Part shown: positions 17,438 to 26,580 of the stretch, in pieces
Numbering within the stretch: position 1 is the stretch's first letter
Layout of the letters: every line of letters starts with the position of its first letter
Assembly (NCBI RefSeq): GCF_004364335.1
Contig: NZ_SOCR01000002.1
Span: 186,001 to 250,000 of the forward strand
Reading direction: 5' to 3'
Length of the DNA stretch: 64,000 bases
Source of the DNA: Pseudomonas graminis
GTDB lineage: Bacteria; Pseudomonadota; Gammaproteobacteria; Pseudomonadales; Pseudomonadaceae
The notes under the pieces: generated by a model
The model's input: the letters and a program-made list of their open reading frames with translations, nothing else
Database searches by the model: none
What the model was told of the DNA's origin: nothing
Translations under genes and position numbers: made by a program

Positions 17438-19390
17438 ATGTCCGCCACCCCCATTTCACTGCCGCGCCGCTCACCGGGCGAGGCATTGCTGTACACGGTG
17501 CTGTTGTGTACCTCGCTGCTGCTGGGCAGCCCTCAGGTCTGTGCCGCGCCGGTGCATGCGCTGACCGTCTATGGCGAAGCGCCGAAATACGCCGCTGACT
17601 TTCAGCACTTTGATTACGTCGACCCTGACGCGCCCAAAGGCGGTTCCATGAGCCGCGCGTCCGAGGAGATCGGCCAGTTCAACTACCTCACCCCCTATGT
17701 CGATCAGGGCATTTCCGTGAGCCAGATCGACACGTGGGTGTATGCGCCGCTGGGCTATCGCTCACTCGACGAGCCCTACACGGTGTACGGACTGGTCGCC
17801 GAGAAAATGGAGCGTGACCCCGACAATCTCTGGGTGCGCTTCTACCTCAATCCCAAAGCACGCTTCGATGACGGCACGCCGATTACCGCCGAAGACGTGC
17901 GCTACACCTGGCAAACCCTCATCACCCAGGGCAGCTTCAGCTATCGACCGCTGTACGCCGACGTCAAGGACGCGGTCATTGAAGCGCCGGGGCAGATCCG
18001 TTTCGATTTCAAGACCGGCACCAACCGTACCCTCGCACTGGACATCGCCAGCCTGCGCATCCTGCCCGAGCACTGGTGGAAAACCCGCGACTTCACCAAG
18101 GGCGGTGGTTTCGAACCGCCGCTGGGCAGCGGGCCGTATCGGGTCTCGCGGGTCGACGCCGGGCGCAGCGTCAGCTTCGAACGGGTCAAGGACTGGTGGG
18201 GCAAAGACCTGCCGGTGAGTCGTGGGCTGTACAACTTCGACGCGCTGACGGTGAATTTCTATGGCGATGTCGACGTGGCCCGTCAGCTGGTCCAGGCCGG
18301 CAACTTTGATTACAACCGCGAGTTCTCTTCGGCCGGTTATGTCGTCGGCTACACCGCGCCGAGCCTGCAGGACGGCCGTTTGCAAAAAACCATTCTGGCC
18401 AAACGCCGCCCGGTGGCCGGTCAGGGTTTTGTGTTCAATCTCGACAAACCGATCTTTCAGGACCGCCGTGTGCGCGAGGCCCTGGCGATGCTGTGGGATT
18501 TCGAGTGGGTCAACGGCCAGATCATGCGCAACTTCTATGTGCGCGAACAAACCTACTTCCCGAAGAGCGAAATGGCCGCCACCGAACTGCCTGACGCCCA
18601 GGAGCTGAGCCTTCTCGAGCCCCTGCGCGGGCAGGTGCCGGACGAAGTCTTCGATCAGGTCTGGCGGGCACCGAAGACCGACGGCAGCGGCTACATCCGC
18701 GACAAGCAGCTCAAGGCCCTCAAGCTGTTGGCCGACGCCGGCTGGCACGCGAAAAACAACAGACTGGTCAACGCCGCCGGTCAGCCGCTGGAATTTTCCT
18801 TCCTCGACGGTCAGGGCGGTTTCGAGCGGCTGGTGCTGCCGTACAAGCGCGTGCTGGCGCAGATCGGCATCACCCTGAATTTCCGTCGGGTGGACTCGGC
18901 GCAGTACATGAACCGCCTCAACGCCCGGGACTACGACATGATCGTGGTGACGCTGCCCGCCAACGGCAATCCGATCCTTTCCCCCGGCCGCGAGCTGTAC
19001 AACCTGTTCGGCTCGCAAAGCGCCCGGCAGGTCGGCAGTTCCAACGCCATGGTCCTGCGCAATCCGGCGGTCGATCGCCTTATCGACGGCCTGGTCGCGG
19101 CCAACAACCGCACCGACATGCTGCACTACGCCCGCGCCCTGGATCGGGTGCTGCTCTGGGGTTTCTACATGATTCCGAACTATTACTCCCAAGGCACGCC
19201 GGTAGTGTTTGCCAACCGTTTTGGCAGGCCGGCCATCGAGCCGATCTACGACGTCGGCCTGGAAAGCTGGTGGGAAGTCAGCCGCGTGCCGCTGAGCAAC
19301 GCTCAAATGGCCGCGCGTCTGACGCCACAACGTAGTGTGTCGAACGACCGTCCTGCGCCAACGCCAATGCCAGAAACGGAGGACCAGTGA
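17438..19390 (+). CDS. yejA: Periplasmic peptide-binding protein, YejA-like
   Basis: A 650-residue family 5 extracellular solute-binding protein. ATG 17438 is preferred over 17384 because AAGGA lies eight bases upstream and a signal peptide follows (cleavage after VCAA). The mature start [20 protein letters not shown] and [12 protein letters not shown], then [13 protein letters not shown], match YejA, the binding protein of the E. coli YejABEF importer that takes up microcin C and oligopeptides. It should deliver cargo released by the receptor to the YejBE channel. One base separates its stop from yejB. Confidence 0.9.
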   Translation: MSATPISLPRRSPGEALLYTVLLCTSLLLGSPQVCAAPVHALTVYGEAPKYAADFQHFDYVDPDAPKGGSMSRASEEIGQFNYLTPYVDQGISVSQIDTWVYAPLGYRSLDEPYTVYGLVAEKMERDPDNLWVRFYLNPKARFDDGTPITAEDVRYTWQTLITQGSFSYRPLYADVKDAVIEAPGQIRFDFKTGTNRTLALDIASLRILPEHWWKTRDFTKGGGFEPPLGSGPYRVSRVDAGRSVSFERVKDWWGKDLPVSRGLYNFDALTVNFYGDVDVARQLVQAGNFDYNREFSSAGYVVGYTAPSLQDGRLQKTILAKRRPVAGQGFVFNLDKPIFQDRRVREALAMLWDFEWVNGQIMRNFYVREQTYFPKSEMAATELPDAQELSLLEPLRGQVPDEVFDQVWRAPKTDGSGYIRDKQLKALKLLADAGWHAKNNRLVNAAGQPLEFSFLDGQGGFERLVLPYKRVLAQIGITLNFRRVDSAQYMNRLNARDYDMIVVTLPANGNPILSPGRELYNLFGSQSARQVGSSNAMVLRNPAVDRLIDGLVAANNRTDMLHYARALDRVLLWGFYMIPNYYSQGTPVVFANRFGRPAIEPIYDVGLESWWEVSRVPLSNAQMAARLTPQRSVSNDRPAPTPMPETEDQ

Positions 19391-19391
19391 C

Positions 19392-20462
19392 ATGCTCGCC
19401 TACACCCTGCGTCGCCTGCTGCTGATCATTCCCACGCTGCTGTGCATTCTGGTGGTTAATTTCCTCATCGTGCAGGCCGCGCCGGGCGGTCCCGTCGAAC
19501 AAGCCATCGCCCGGGTTCAGGGCATGGGCCCAACGGGCGGGATTGGTGGCGGCGGTGGCGAAGTCGCGGCCACGGGCGGCATCAGTCGGGGTGCCCAGGG
19601 TCTGGACCCTGAACTGTTGGAAGCCATCAAGCACCAATACGGTTTCGACAAGCCGCTGCACGAGCGCCTGTGGCTGATGCTCACCCACTACGCGCAGCTG
19701 GACTTCGGCAGCAGCTTCTTTCGCGGCGCCACGGTGACCGGGCTGATTCTGCAAAAGCTGCCGGTGACGATATCCCTGGGCCTCTGGGCGACGCTGATCA
19801 CGTACTTGATTTCGATCCCGCTGGGCATCCGCAAGGCCGTGCTGCATGGCAGCCGCTTTGATGTCTGGAGCAGCACGGTGATCATCATCGGCTACGCCAT
19901 CCCGGCGTTTCTGTTCGCCATTCTGCTGATCGTGGTGTTTGCCGGCGGCAGCTACTGGAGCTGGTTTCCGGCCCAGGGCCTGTTCTCGGACGACTTCGAC
20001 AGCCTCTCGCCCTTCGGCAAGCTGCGCGATTACCTCTGGCATCTGGTGTTGCCGGTCAGCGCGCTGGTCATCGGCGGCTTCGCGACCCTGACGATTCTCA
20101 CCAAAAACAGCTTCCTCAACGAGATCGGCCGCCAGTACGTGGTCACCGCCCGGGCCAAGGGCCTCAGCGAACAGCGGGTGCTCTACGGCCACGTATTCCG
20201 CAACGCCATGTTGCTGGTGGTGGCGGGCATTCCCCAGGCGCTGATCGAGGTGTTCTTCGCCGGGTCGCTGCTGATCGAAACCATCTTCGGCCTTGATGGC
20301 ATCGGCCGCATGAGCTACGAAGCGGCGGTGTCCCGGGATTACCCGGTGGTGTTCGGCACGCTGTTTCTGTTCACCTTGTTCGGCCTGTTGATCAAGCTGG
20401 CGGGCGACCTGTGCTACACCCTGGTCGACCCGCGCATCGACTTTTCCGCGAGGAGCGCCTGA
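19392..20462 (+). CDS. yejB: ABC transporter permease, YejB-like
   Basis: A 356-residue inner-membrane protein of the DppB/OppB type. Residues 1-30 form the first helix ([20 protein letters not shown]). A Gly-rich insertion at about 45-70, with runs of Gly and Gly-Thr, is a feature of YejB relatives. The binding-protein-dependent permease domain follows, with the coupling loop [21 protein letters not shown]. It pairs with YejE. The start is one base after yejA and has GGAGG upstream. Its stop shares one base with the yejE start. Confidence 0.92.
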   Translation: MLAYTLRRLLLIIPTLLCILVVNFLIVQAAPGGPVEQAIARVQGMGPTGGIGGGGGEVAATGGISRGAQGLDPELLEAIKHQYGFDKPLHERLWLMLTHYAQLDFGSSFFRGATVTGLILQKLPVTISLGLWATLITYLISIPLGIRKAVLHGSRFDVWSSTVIIIGYAIPAFLFAILLIVVFAGGSYWSWFPAQGLFSDDFDSLSPFGKLRDYLWHLVLPVSALVIGGFATLTILTKNSFLNEIGRQYVVTARAKGLSEQRVLYGHVFRNAMLLVVAGIPQALIEVFFAGSLLIETIFGLDGIGRMSYEAAVSRDYPVVFGTLFLFTLFGLLIKLAGDLCYTLVDPRIDFSARSA

Positions 20463-21484
20463 TGTTCGAGTTTTCCCCGCAAAACCGGCGCCGCATCGCC
20501 AACTTCAAGGCCAATCGGCGCGGCTGGTGGTCGCTGTGGCTGTTCGTGGCGTTGTTGGTCATCTGCCTGTGCGGCGAACTGATTGCCAACGACAAGCCGT
20601 TGATTGTCCGCTATCAGGGCGAGCTGTATTTCCCGGCGATGCACCAGTACCTGGAGACCGATTTCGGCGGCGAACTGCCTTTCGAGCCGGATTATTCGAG
20701 CGACTACGTGCGCAAACTGATCGCCGACAAGGGCGGCTGGATGCTGTTCGCCCCCATCCCGTTCAGCTACGACACGGTCAATTACGAACTCCGCGAGCCG
20801 TCGCCCAGCCCGCCCAGCGCGCGCAACTGGCTGGGCACCGACGACCAGGCTCGGGACGTGATGGCGCGGGTGCTGTTCGGCACCCGCGTGTCGATCCTGT
20901 TTGCCTTGGCGCTGACCGCCATCAGCACGGTGATCGGCGTGTTCGCCGGGGCCATTCAGGGCTATTACGGCGGCCTGGCGGATTTGATCGGCCAGCGCTT
21001 GCAGGAAGTCTGGTCGGGGCTGCCGGTGCTGTACCTGCTGATCATTCTGTCCGGTTTCGTCGAGCCGGATTTCGGGTGGCTGCTGGGGATCATGTCGCTG
21101 TTTTCCTGGCTGGCGCTGGTCGACGTGGTCCGCGCCGAGTTTCTGCGTGGGCGCAACCTGGAATACGTCAAAGCCGCCCGCGCCCTGGGCCTCAGCGACG
21201 GCGCGCTAATGTGGCGGCACATTCTGCCCAATGCCATGACCAGCACCCTCACCTACCTGCCGTTCATTGTGACCGGCGCCATCGCCACACTGACCGCGCT
21301 GGATTTCCTCGGCTTCGGCATGCCCGCCGAAAGCGCGTCCCTGGGCGAGCTGATCGGTCAGGCCAAACGCAACTTGCAGGCGCCATGGCTCGGTGTCACG
21401 GCGTTCTGCGCCCTGGCATTGATTCTTACGCTACTGGTGTTCATCGGCGAAGCCTGCCGTGACGCCTTCGACCCCCGCACATGA
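20462..21484 (+). CDS. yejE: ABC transporter permease, YejE-like
   Basis: A 340-residue inner-membrane protein of the DppC/OppC type, with an N-terminal helix (about 22-42), a periplasmic segment that includes GTDDQARDVMARVLFGTRVS, and a five-helix permease domain with the EAA-like loop VKAARALGLSDGALMWRHIL. It forms the channel with YejB. It overlaps yejB by one base and yejF by four (ATGA), so the operon is tightly coupled. Confidence 0.92.
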   Translation: MFEFSPQNRRRIANFKANRRGWWSLWLFVALLVICLCGELIANDKPLIVRYQGELYFPAMHQYLETDFGGELPFEPDYSSDYVRKLIADKGGWMLFAPIPFSYDTVNYELREPSPSPPSARNWLGTDDQARDVMARVLFGTRVSILFALALTAISTVIGVFAGAIQGYYGGLADLIGQRLQEVWSGLPVLYLLIILSGFVEPDFGWLLGIMSLFSWLALVDVVRAEFLRGRNLEYVKAARALGLSDGALMWRHILPNAMTSTLTYLPFIVTGAIATLTALDFLGFGMPAESASLGELIGQAKRNLQAPWLGVTAFCALALILTLLVFIGEACRDAFDPRT

Positions 21485-23085
21485 GCGCCGCCATGAATGA
21501 CCCTCTGATCCAGATCCGCAACCTGCGCGTGGCCTTCAACGGCGCCGAGGTGGTGCACGGCATCGACCTCGACATCCAGCCCGGCGAATGCCTGGCGCTG
21601 GTCGGCGAGTCCGGCTCGGGCAAGTCGGTGACCGCCCACTCGATCCTGCGCCTGCTGCCCGCCAAATCCGTCAGCACCCAGGGCAGCATTCGCTACAAGG
21701 GCGTCGATCTGCTGCAGGCCAGCGACAAGGTGCTGCGGGGGCTGCGTGGCAACCGCATCGCGATGATTTTTCAGGAGCCGATGACCTCGCTGAACCCGTT
21801 GCACACCGTGGAGAAACAGATCGGCGAAATCCTCGCCATGCACAAGGGCCTCAAGGGCAAGGCCGCCCGCGAGCGCACCCTGGAACTGCTCGGGCTGGTG
21901 GGCATTCAGAACCCGCCGCAGCGGCTCAAGGCCCTGCCCCATCAGCTGTCCGGCGGGCAACGCCAGCGGGTGATGATCGCCATGGCCCTGGCCAACGAGC
22001 CTGAGTTGCTGATCGCGGACGAGCCGACCACCGCGCTGGACGTCACGGTGCAGCTGAAGATTCTCGAGCTGCTCAAATCCCTGCAACAACGGCTGGGCAT
22101 GTCGCTGCTGCTGATCAGCCATGACCTGAATCTGGTCCGGCGCGTCGCCCAGCGGGTCTGCGTGATGCGCGCCGGCGAAATCGTCGAGCAGGCTGACTGT
22201 CAGACGCTGTTCGCCGCTCCGCAACACCCCTACAGCCGCCTGCTGATCAACGCCGAGCCCGACGGTGAACCGGTGCCCGGCGAGCACACCCAGACGCTGC
22301 TGGCGGTGGACGCGCTGAAGGTCTGGTTTCCCCTCCCCAAGCCGTTGCTGCGGCGGGAGCGGCAGTACATCAAGGCGGTGGATGGGGTGAGTTTCGAGCT
22401 GTTGAAAGGCCAGACACTGGGCATCGTCGGCGAGTCCGGCTCGGGCAAATCGACCCTGGGCCAGGCGATTCTGCGGCTGATCGATTCCGAAGGCAGCATC
22501 CGTTTCGCCAACAAGGAGCTGAGCCTGCGCAGCCAGCAACTGATGAGGCCATTGCGCAAGCGCATCCAGGTGGTGTTTCAGGACCCGTTCGGCAGTTTGA
22601 GTCCGCGCATGACGGTGCAGCAAATCATCGCCGAAGGGCTGCTGACCCACGGCATCGGCACCCCGGCCCAGCGTGAACAGACGGTCATCCGCGTGCTCGG
22701 CGAAGTGGGCCTGGACCCAGCCAGTCGTCATCGCTACCCCCACGAATTCTCCGGCGGTCAGCGCCAGCGCGTGGCCATTGCCCGGGCGCTGGTGCTGGAG
22801 CCGGAGCTGATCCTCCTCGACGAACCCACCTCGGCGCTGGACCGCACCGTGCAGAAGCAGATCATCGCCTTGCTGCGCGATCTGCAGATTCGTCACGGCC
22901 TCAGTTATCTGTTCATCAGCCATGACCTGGCGGTGGTTCATGCATTGGCCCATGACGTGCTGGTGATCAAGGATGGCAAAGTGGTCGAGCAAGGCGCGGC
23001 ACGGGAGATCTTCGGCAACCCTCGGCAGCCCTACACCCAGGAACTGCTGCGTGCTTCCGGGCTGAATTTCGGCGGACGGGCGTGA
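21481..23085 (+). CDS. yejF: ABC transporter ATP-binding protein, YejF-like (two ATPase domains)
   Basis: A 534-residue protein with two complete ATPase domains, as in YejF. Domain 1 has Walker A GESGSGKS near residue 41 and signature LSGGQRQRV near 155. Domain 2 has Walker A GESGSGKS near 316 and signature FSGGQRQRV near 425, each with a Walker B and the H-loop SHDL. Each domain is followed by the oligopeptide-type C-terminal extension ([18 protein letters not shown]). It powers the YejBE channel. It is the last gene of the operon; no clear terminator follows. Confidence 0.93.
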   Translation: MSAAMNDPLIQIRNLRVAFNGAEVVHGIDLDIQPGECLALVGESGSGKSVTAHSILRLLPAKSVSTQGSIRYKGVDLLQASDKVLRGLRGNRIAMIFQEPMTSLNPLHTVEKQIGEILAMHKGLKGKAARERTLELLGLVGIQNPPQRLKALPHQLSGGQRQRVMIAMALANEPELLIADEPTTALDVTVQLKILELLKSLQQRLGMSLLLISHDLNLVRRVAQRVCVMRAGEIVEQADCQTLFAAPQHPYSRLLINAEPDGEPVPGEHTQTLLAVDALKVWFPLPKPLLRRERQYIKAVDGVSFELLKGQTLGIVGESGSGKSTLGQAILRLIDSEGSIRFANKELSLRSQQLMRPLRKRIQVVFQDPFGSLSPRMTVQQIIAEGLLTHGIGTPAQREQTVIRVLGEVGLDPASRHRYPHEFSGGQRQRVAIARALVLEPELILLDEPTSALDRTVQKQIIALLRDLQIRHGLSYLFISHDLAVVHALAHDVLVIKDGKVVEQGAAREIFGNPRQPYTQELLRASGLNFGGRA

Positions 23086-23169
23086 GCCGACAGACCTTGC
23101 GACACCTACTATAATGCCCGGCCACGGCGTATCATCCCGCCCCCTCGATTTCCTGCTCTGGTGCCTGTC

Positions 23170-24225
23170 ATGACTGCCCTCCCGCTCACCTCCGAACGCC
23201 GCGGCTGGTCGTTCTGGTGGAAACCCCTGGCGTTCCTGCTGGTGGCCGCCATCGGCTTGTACTACGTCAAATGGTCGCCGTATTACCTGAAATCCTTCAT
23301 CGCTGCCGACACCCATAACATTGGGGGCTCGATCATCAACGACAACCCGGCCACGCCGTGGGCCGCCGCATTGGCGTACGCCCAGGTGTACTTTCTGGCC
23401 ATCTGGAAGGCGGCCGTGCTGGCGGTCATCCTTGGCTCGCTGCTGCAGGTGCTGATTCCCCGGGACTGGCTGCTGAAACTGTTCGGCCGCGCCGGGCTGG
23501 GCTCGACCATCCGCGGCGGCCTGTTCGCCCTGCCCGGCATGATGTGCAGCTGCTGCGCGGCGCCGGTGGCGGCGGGCTTGCGCAAGCAGAACGTGTCGGT
23601 GGGCGCGGCGCTGGCCTTCTGGATCGCCAACCCGGTGCTCAACCCGGCCACGCTGGTGTTCATGGGCTTCGTGCTGGGCTGGGGCTTCACGGCGCTGCGA
23701 CTGGTGGCGGGCCTTGTGCTGGTGATCGGCGTGTCGTTGGTGGCGCAACGCATTTCGCGCCCGGAAGCCGTGCCTGAACAGGCACTGGAGGCCGTGGCCA
23801 ATGCCGAGACGCCGGAGGAAGGAAGCCTGTTGGTGCGCTGGGGCAAGACGATTTGGCAGTTGTTCTGGACCACCATCCCGATCTACGTCATCGCCGTGCT
23901 GATCCTCGGCGCCGCGCGGGTCTGGCTGTTCCCCCACGTTGACGGCGCGATGGGCAACAGTCTGTTGTGGCTGGTGCCGTTGGCGATCGTCGGCACGCTG
24001 TTTGTGATCCCGACCGCCGCCGAAATCCCGATCGTGCAAACGCTGCTGACCTTGGGCCTGGGCACTGCGCCGGCCGTGGCGTTGCTCATGACCCTGCCGA
24101 GCGTAAGCCTGCCGTCGCTGCTGATGCTGCGCAAATCCTTCGACGCGAAGGTGCTGGTGACCGTGGGTCTGCTGACCATGCTGGTCGGGGTCATCAGTGG
24201 GCTTGCTGGCGCCGCTCTGTTGTAA
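23170..24225 (+). CDS. DUF318 / ArsP-like permease
   Basis: A 351-residue membrane protein with about eight to ten helices, of the predicted-permease family PF03773. The Cys pair in LPGMMCSCCAAPVAAGLRK recalls ArsP and related permeases that export organoarsenicals or move metals. NPVLNPATLVF and VIPTAAEIPIVQTL are the other family motifs. A GTG nine bases upstream could also serve as start; neither has a strong ribosome binding site. No ars genes are nearby, so the substrate is open. It is separate from the yej operon by 84 bases. Confidence 0.8.
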   Translation: MTALPLTSERRGWSFWWKPLAFLLVAAIGLYYVKWSPYYLKSFIAADTHNIGGSIINDNPATPWAAALAYAQVYFLAIWKAAVLAVILGSLLQVLIPRDWLLKLFGRAGLGSTIRGGLFALPGMMCSCCAAPVAAGLRKQNVSVGAALAFWIANPVLNPATLVFMGFVLGWGFTALRLVAGLVLVIGVSLVAQRISRPEAVPEQALEAVANAETPEEGSLLVRWGKTIWQLFWTTIPIYVIAVLILGAARVWLFPHVDGAMGNSLLWLVPLAIVGTLFVIPTAAEIPIVQTLLTLGLGTAPAVALLMTLPSVSLPSLLMLRKSFDAKVLVTVGLLTMLVGVISGLAGAALL

Positions 24226-24235
24226 AGCCAGGATC

Positions 24236-24525
24236 AAGATCTACAGCGGCTCTGCCTAACGGCAGAGCATTTCGCCTTCGGCGAGTTACTTGGAAAAGTC
24301 GAAAGTCGCACCATCCCCAAGTAACCAAGGGTGCTTGCTCTCGGTTTGGCCCGACTTCGTCGGGTTCCCTCACTTCGACGACGCTCCGTGGGCCCGCGCC
24401 GAACGGACATCCATGTCCTGACGGCGCTCTCGCCGCATCCATGCGGCTCGGCCCACTGCGCGAAACCTGCGTTCAGCCTGCACCCAAGTCGCGTTTTGTA
24501 GTGTCTGGAACTGCTGTGTACGAAG
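24236..24525. repeat. Interspersed Pseudomonas repeat with several hairpins
   Basis: A block of small stem-loops: GCTCTGCC-TAAC-GGCAGAGC at 24249-24268, CGCC-TTC-GGCG near 24274, and CCCGACTTCGTCGGG near 24350, then GAACGGACATCCATGTCC and CACCCAAGTCGCG. From memory of Pseudomonas genomes this block recurs in intergenic positions and gives rise to spurious short ORF annotations. It follows the permease gene, so the first hairpin could also end its transcript. Confidence 0.55.
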
Positions 24526-24540
24526 ATCAAAATCAACGGC

Positions 24541-24783
24541 TTCCCGGCTCAAGCCGGTCCTACAGCCAAAGCCAGGCCCACTGGCTGCACGCGTGGTGAT
24601 GATCGTGCCCACGCTCTGCGTGAGCACGCATCCCAGGACGCTCCGCGTCCATCCCCGGCTAAAGCCTGCATGAACACCGCGGGCAGCCACTACTTGTAGG
24701 AGCCGGCTTGCTGGCGAATGCGCTGGGTCAGTCGACATTTTCGTTTCAGATCCCCCGCGTCCGCCAGCAAGCCGGCTCCTACA
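24541..24783. repeat. Cluster of REP and related palindromic repeats
   Basis: It contains a REP (CTTCCCGGCTCAAGCCGGTC, 24541), a repeat of the form GTGCCCACGCTCTGCGTGAG followed by GACGCTCCGCGTCC (24606-24652), and an inverted pair GTAGGAGCCGGCTTGCTGGC (24697) / GCCAGCAAGCCGGCTCCTAC (24763). The right end of the last palindrome runs into the 3' end of the kinase gene. Confidence 0.8.
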
Positions 24784-25855
24784 GTTTGGACTGAGTCCAG
24801 TCAGTAGGGCCGGCCTCAGCCGCGAGCTTTTCTCTCCAGGCTGGGCGGATTTTCCTGCACCACGGCCAGGACGAGGTGCCGGTGAAAGCATCACGCATTT
24901 TCCCCGCCGTTATCGTGCGCGCACCGGGGTCAAAAGCGAGCGCGGTTCGCAAGGCAGGCCAGCAACGTTTTGGTAGACGGACTGGTGCCTGCAAGCCGAC
25001 GTCGAGATGTTCATCCCGGGCCTGGGTCGAGGGCAGGTGGTGAAAGGGGTGTTTGCCGCTTGCCAGTTCGAAGATCACACACGCCACCGCGTAGAGGTCA
25101 GCGCGTGCCGAAAGCTTGCGCTGTTCAAGCAGTTCAGGTGCGGCGTAACCCGGCGTCCAGGCGTTGAAACGTTCGCGACTCAGGTGCGGCAGGCCGGGCA
25201 ATACGCCCTCCTCGGCCCTGCCAAGGCCGAAGTCGAACAGGCGCACGCCCTTCTCGCTGAGCATGACGTTGCTCGGTTTAATGTCTCCGTGAACAATGCC
25301 GCAGGCGTGGGCGTACGCCAATGCGTCCAGCAACGGCAGCGCGATGTGTCGCAGTTCTTTCCACGGCAGACCCAAAGGCCGCTCGCAGAGCAGTTTATCC
25401 AGCGTCAGGCCTCGCATCAGTTCCATAGTGATGAAGGCGCGCTCGCAGGCGGTGTCGACGTGAAACCCGTGCACACGCAGCACGTTGTCATGGCGCAGGT
25501 ATCGGGTGAGGCAGAACTCGCTGTAAAGCACGGCGCTGGCGTCCGGCGATTCGGCGAAGTCTTCGTTGAGGACCTTGAGCGCGACGTAGGGATCGGGATC
25601 GCCGTACTGCTCGGCCAGCAAATCGCGGGCGCGGTAGACCGCTCCCATGCCACCGGCGCCAAGCAATCGCTCAATGCAGTAACGGCCTGCGAGAACGTCG
25701 GGCATCGTGCTGAAGCCGGATGGGGCGGACGGGCGAGCGGGTTCAGGGGCATTCGACCCAGCGAAAGCATAGTAGGTGAGATCGTCGGGCTGGCCAGTAC
25801 CGAGGGGAGCAACGAGGGCCGGTCCATCGGGATCTGGTTGCAGAGGCTCGGTCAT
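24779..25855 (-). CDS. stk1: T6SS-associated serine/threonine protein kinase (Stk1/PpkA type)
   Basis: A 358-residue Hanks-type kinase without a membrane segment. The domain spans about 52-310: Gly loop LLGAGGMGAVYRA, Lys in VALKVL, catalytic loop VHGDIKPSNVM (HGD in place of HRD), DFG in LFDFGLG and APE in YAAPELLE. With the phosphatase PppA it should set the phosphorylation state of the FHA protein and so T6SS activity, as for PpkA/PppA in P. aeruginosa. Its ATG overlaps the pppA stop (ATGA). The last 10-14 residues (GPTDWTQSKL) and the TAG stop come from REP sequence. Confidence 0.9.
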   Translation of the reverse strand: MTEPLQPDPDGPALVAPLGTGQPDDLTYYAFAGSNAPEPARPSAPSGFSTMPDVLAGRYCIERLLGAGGMGAVYRARDLLAEQYGDPDPYVALKVLNEDFAESPDASAVLYSEFCLTRYLRHDNVLRVHGFHVDTACERAFITMELMRGLTLDKLLCERPLGLPWKELRHIALPLLDALAYAHACGIVHGDIKPSNVMLSEKGVRLFDFGLGRAEEGVLPGLPHLSRERFNAWTPGYAAPELLEQRKLSARADLYAVACVIFELASGKHPFHHLPSTQARDEHLDVGLQAPVRLPKRCWPALRTALAFDPGARTITAGKMRDAFTGTSSWPWCRKIRPAWREKLAAEAGPTDWTQSKL

Positions 25856-26580
25856 CCGCGAATCACCACCGCCGTCAGGTTATCTCGGGCGGCCCCACGC
25901 AACACGTCATCGAACAGGCGCTTGAGTGCCATTGCCGGCAGAGCAAGGTTCAATGCGTGGCCCAATGCATCGCTGCTCAAGCCCTGATACAAACCATCGC
26001 TGCACAGCAAGAACGCATCACCCGCAAACACCTCAAGCTCCAGCACTTCCAGCGTCAGTTGCTCGGCAGCGCCCACCGCGCGCGTCAAGGCATGGCCGCC
26101 AGGGTAGGCCCGGGCCTGTCGAGCATTCATCTGACGTTCGTCGATCAGCTGCTGTTCCAGCGAATGGTCCCGGGACAGCTGGTACAGCCGCTGACCGCGC
26201 CACAAGTAGCAGCGGCTGTCGCCCGCCCATACGCAGGCCGCCCGGTTTCCTTCCATGAGCAGTGCGACCACCGTGCTACCGATGATGCTGTCCTGCCGGC
26301 CTGCATTGACGGTCAGCTCCTGGCCCAGCCGGCGGTTGAGCCAGTGCAGGCACTGTCTGATGCCGATAAGCCTGGCATCGAAGTTTTCGTGCACAGGCAG
26401 CTCCGCCAGACTGGCGACGATCATCTGGCTGGCGATATCGCCCCCCTGGTGACCGCCCATGCCATCGGCGACCACCCACAGCCCATGCTCGGGACACTCC
26501 AGGTACGCATCTTCGTTACGTTCCCGAACCTTGCCGGTGTGGGTCCGCGCAGCGCTGCGCCAATGGCGGGCGACCGGCAT
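25852..26580 (-). CDS. pppA: T6SS-associated PP2C-type phosphatase (PppA/Stp1)
   Basis: A 242-residue PP2C phosphatase. The metal-binding motifs are in order: VRERNEDAYL, WVVADGMGGHQGGDIAS, VWAGDSRCYLWR, LLCSDGLYQGLS and DNLTAVVI. It reverses the action of the kinase encoded just downstream. The ATG at 26580 shares one base with the tssM stop. It is the penultimate gene of the cluster, as stp1 is in the P. aeruginosa H2-T6SS. Confidence 0.92.
   Translation of the reverse strand: MPVARHWRSAARTHTGKVRERNEDAYLECPEHGLWVVADGMGGHQGGDIASQMIVASLAELPVHENFDARLIGIRQCLHWLNRRLGQELTVNAGRQDSIIGSTVVALLMEGNRAACVWAGDSRCYLWRGQRLYQLSRDHSLEQQLIDERQMNARQARAYPGGHALTRAVGAAEQLTLEVLELEVFAGDAFLLCSDGLYQGLSSDALGHALNLALPAMALKRLFDDVLRGAARDNLTAVVIRG

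Noticed and set aside
21358-24237. 959-codon open frame antisense to yejE end, yejF and the permease
   Set aside because: It crosses three real genes, is rich in Gln, His and Arg, and has no domain. It is a mirror of GC-rich coding DNA.
24234-24536. 100-residue minus-strand ORF ending in a Ser/Lys/Cys-rich tail
   Set aside because: It lies wholly in the interspersed hairpin block. Similar ORFs appear wherever such blocks occur and are best seen as repeat by-products.
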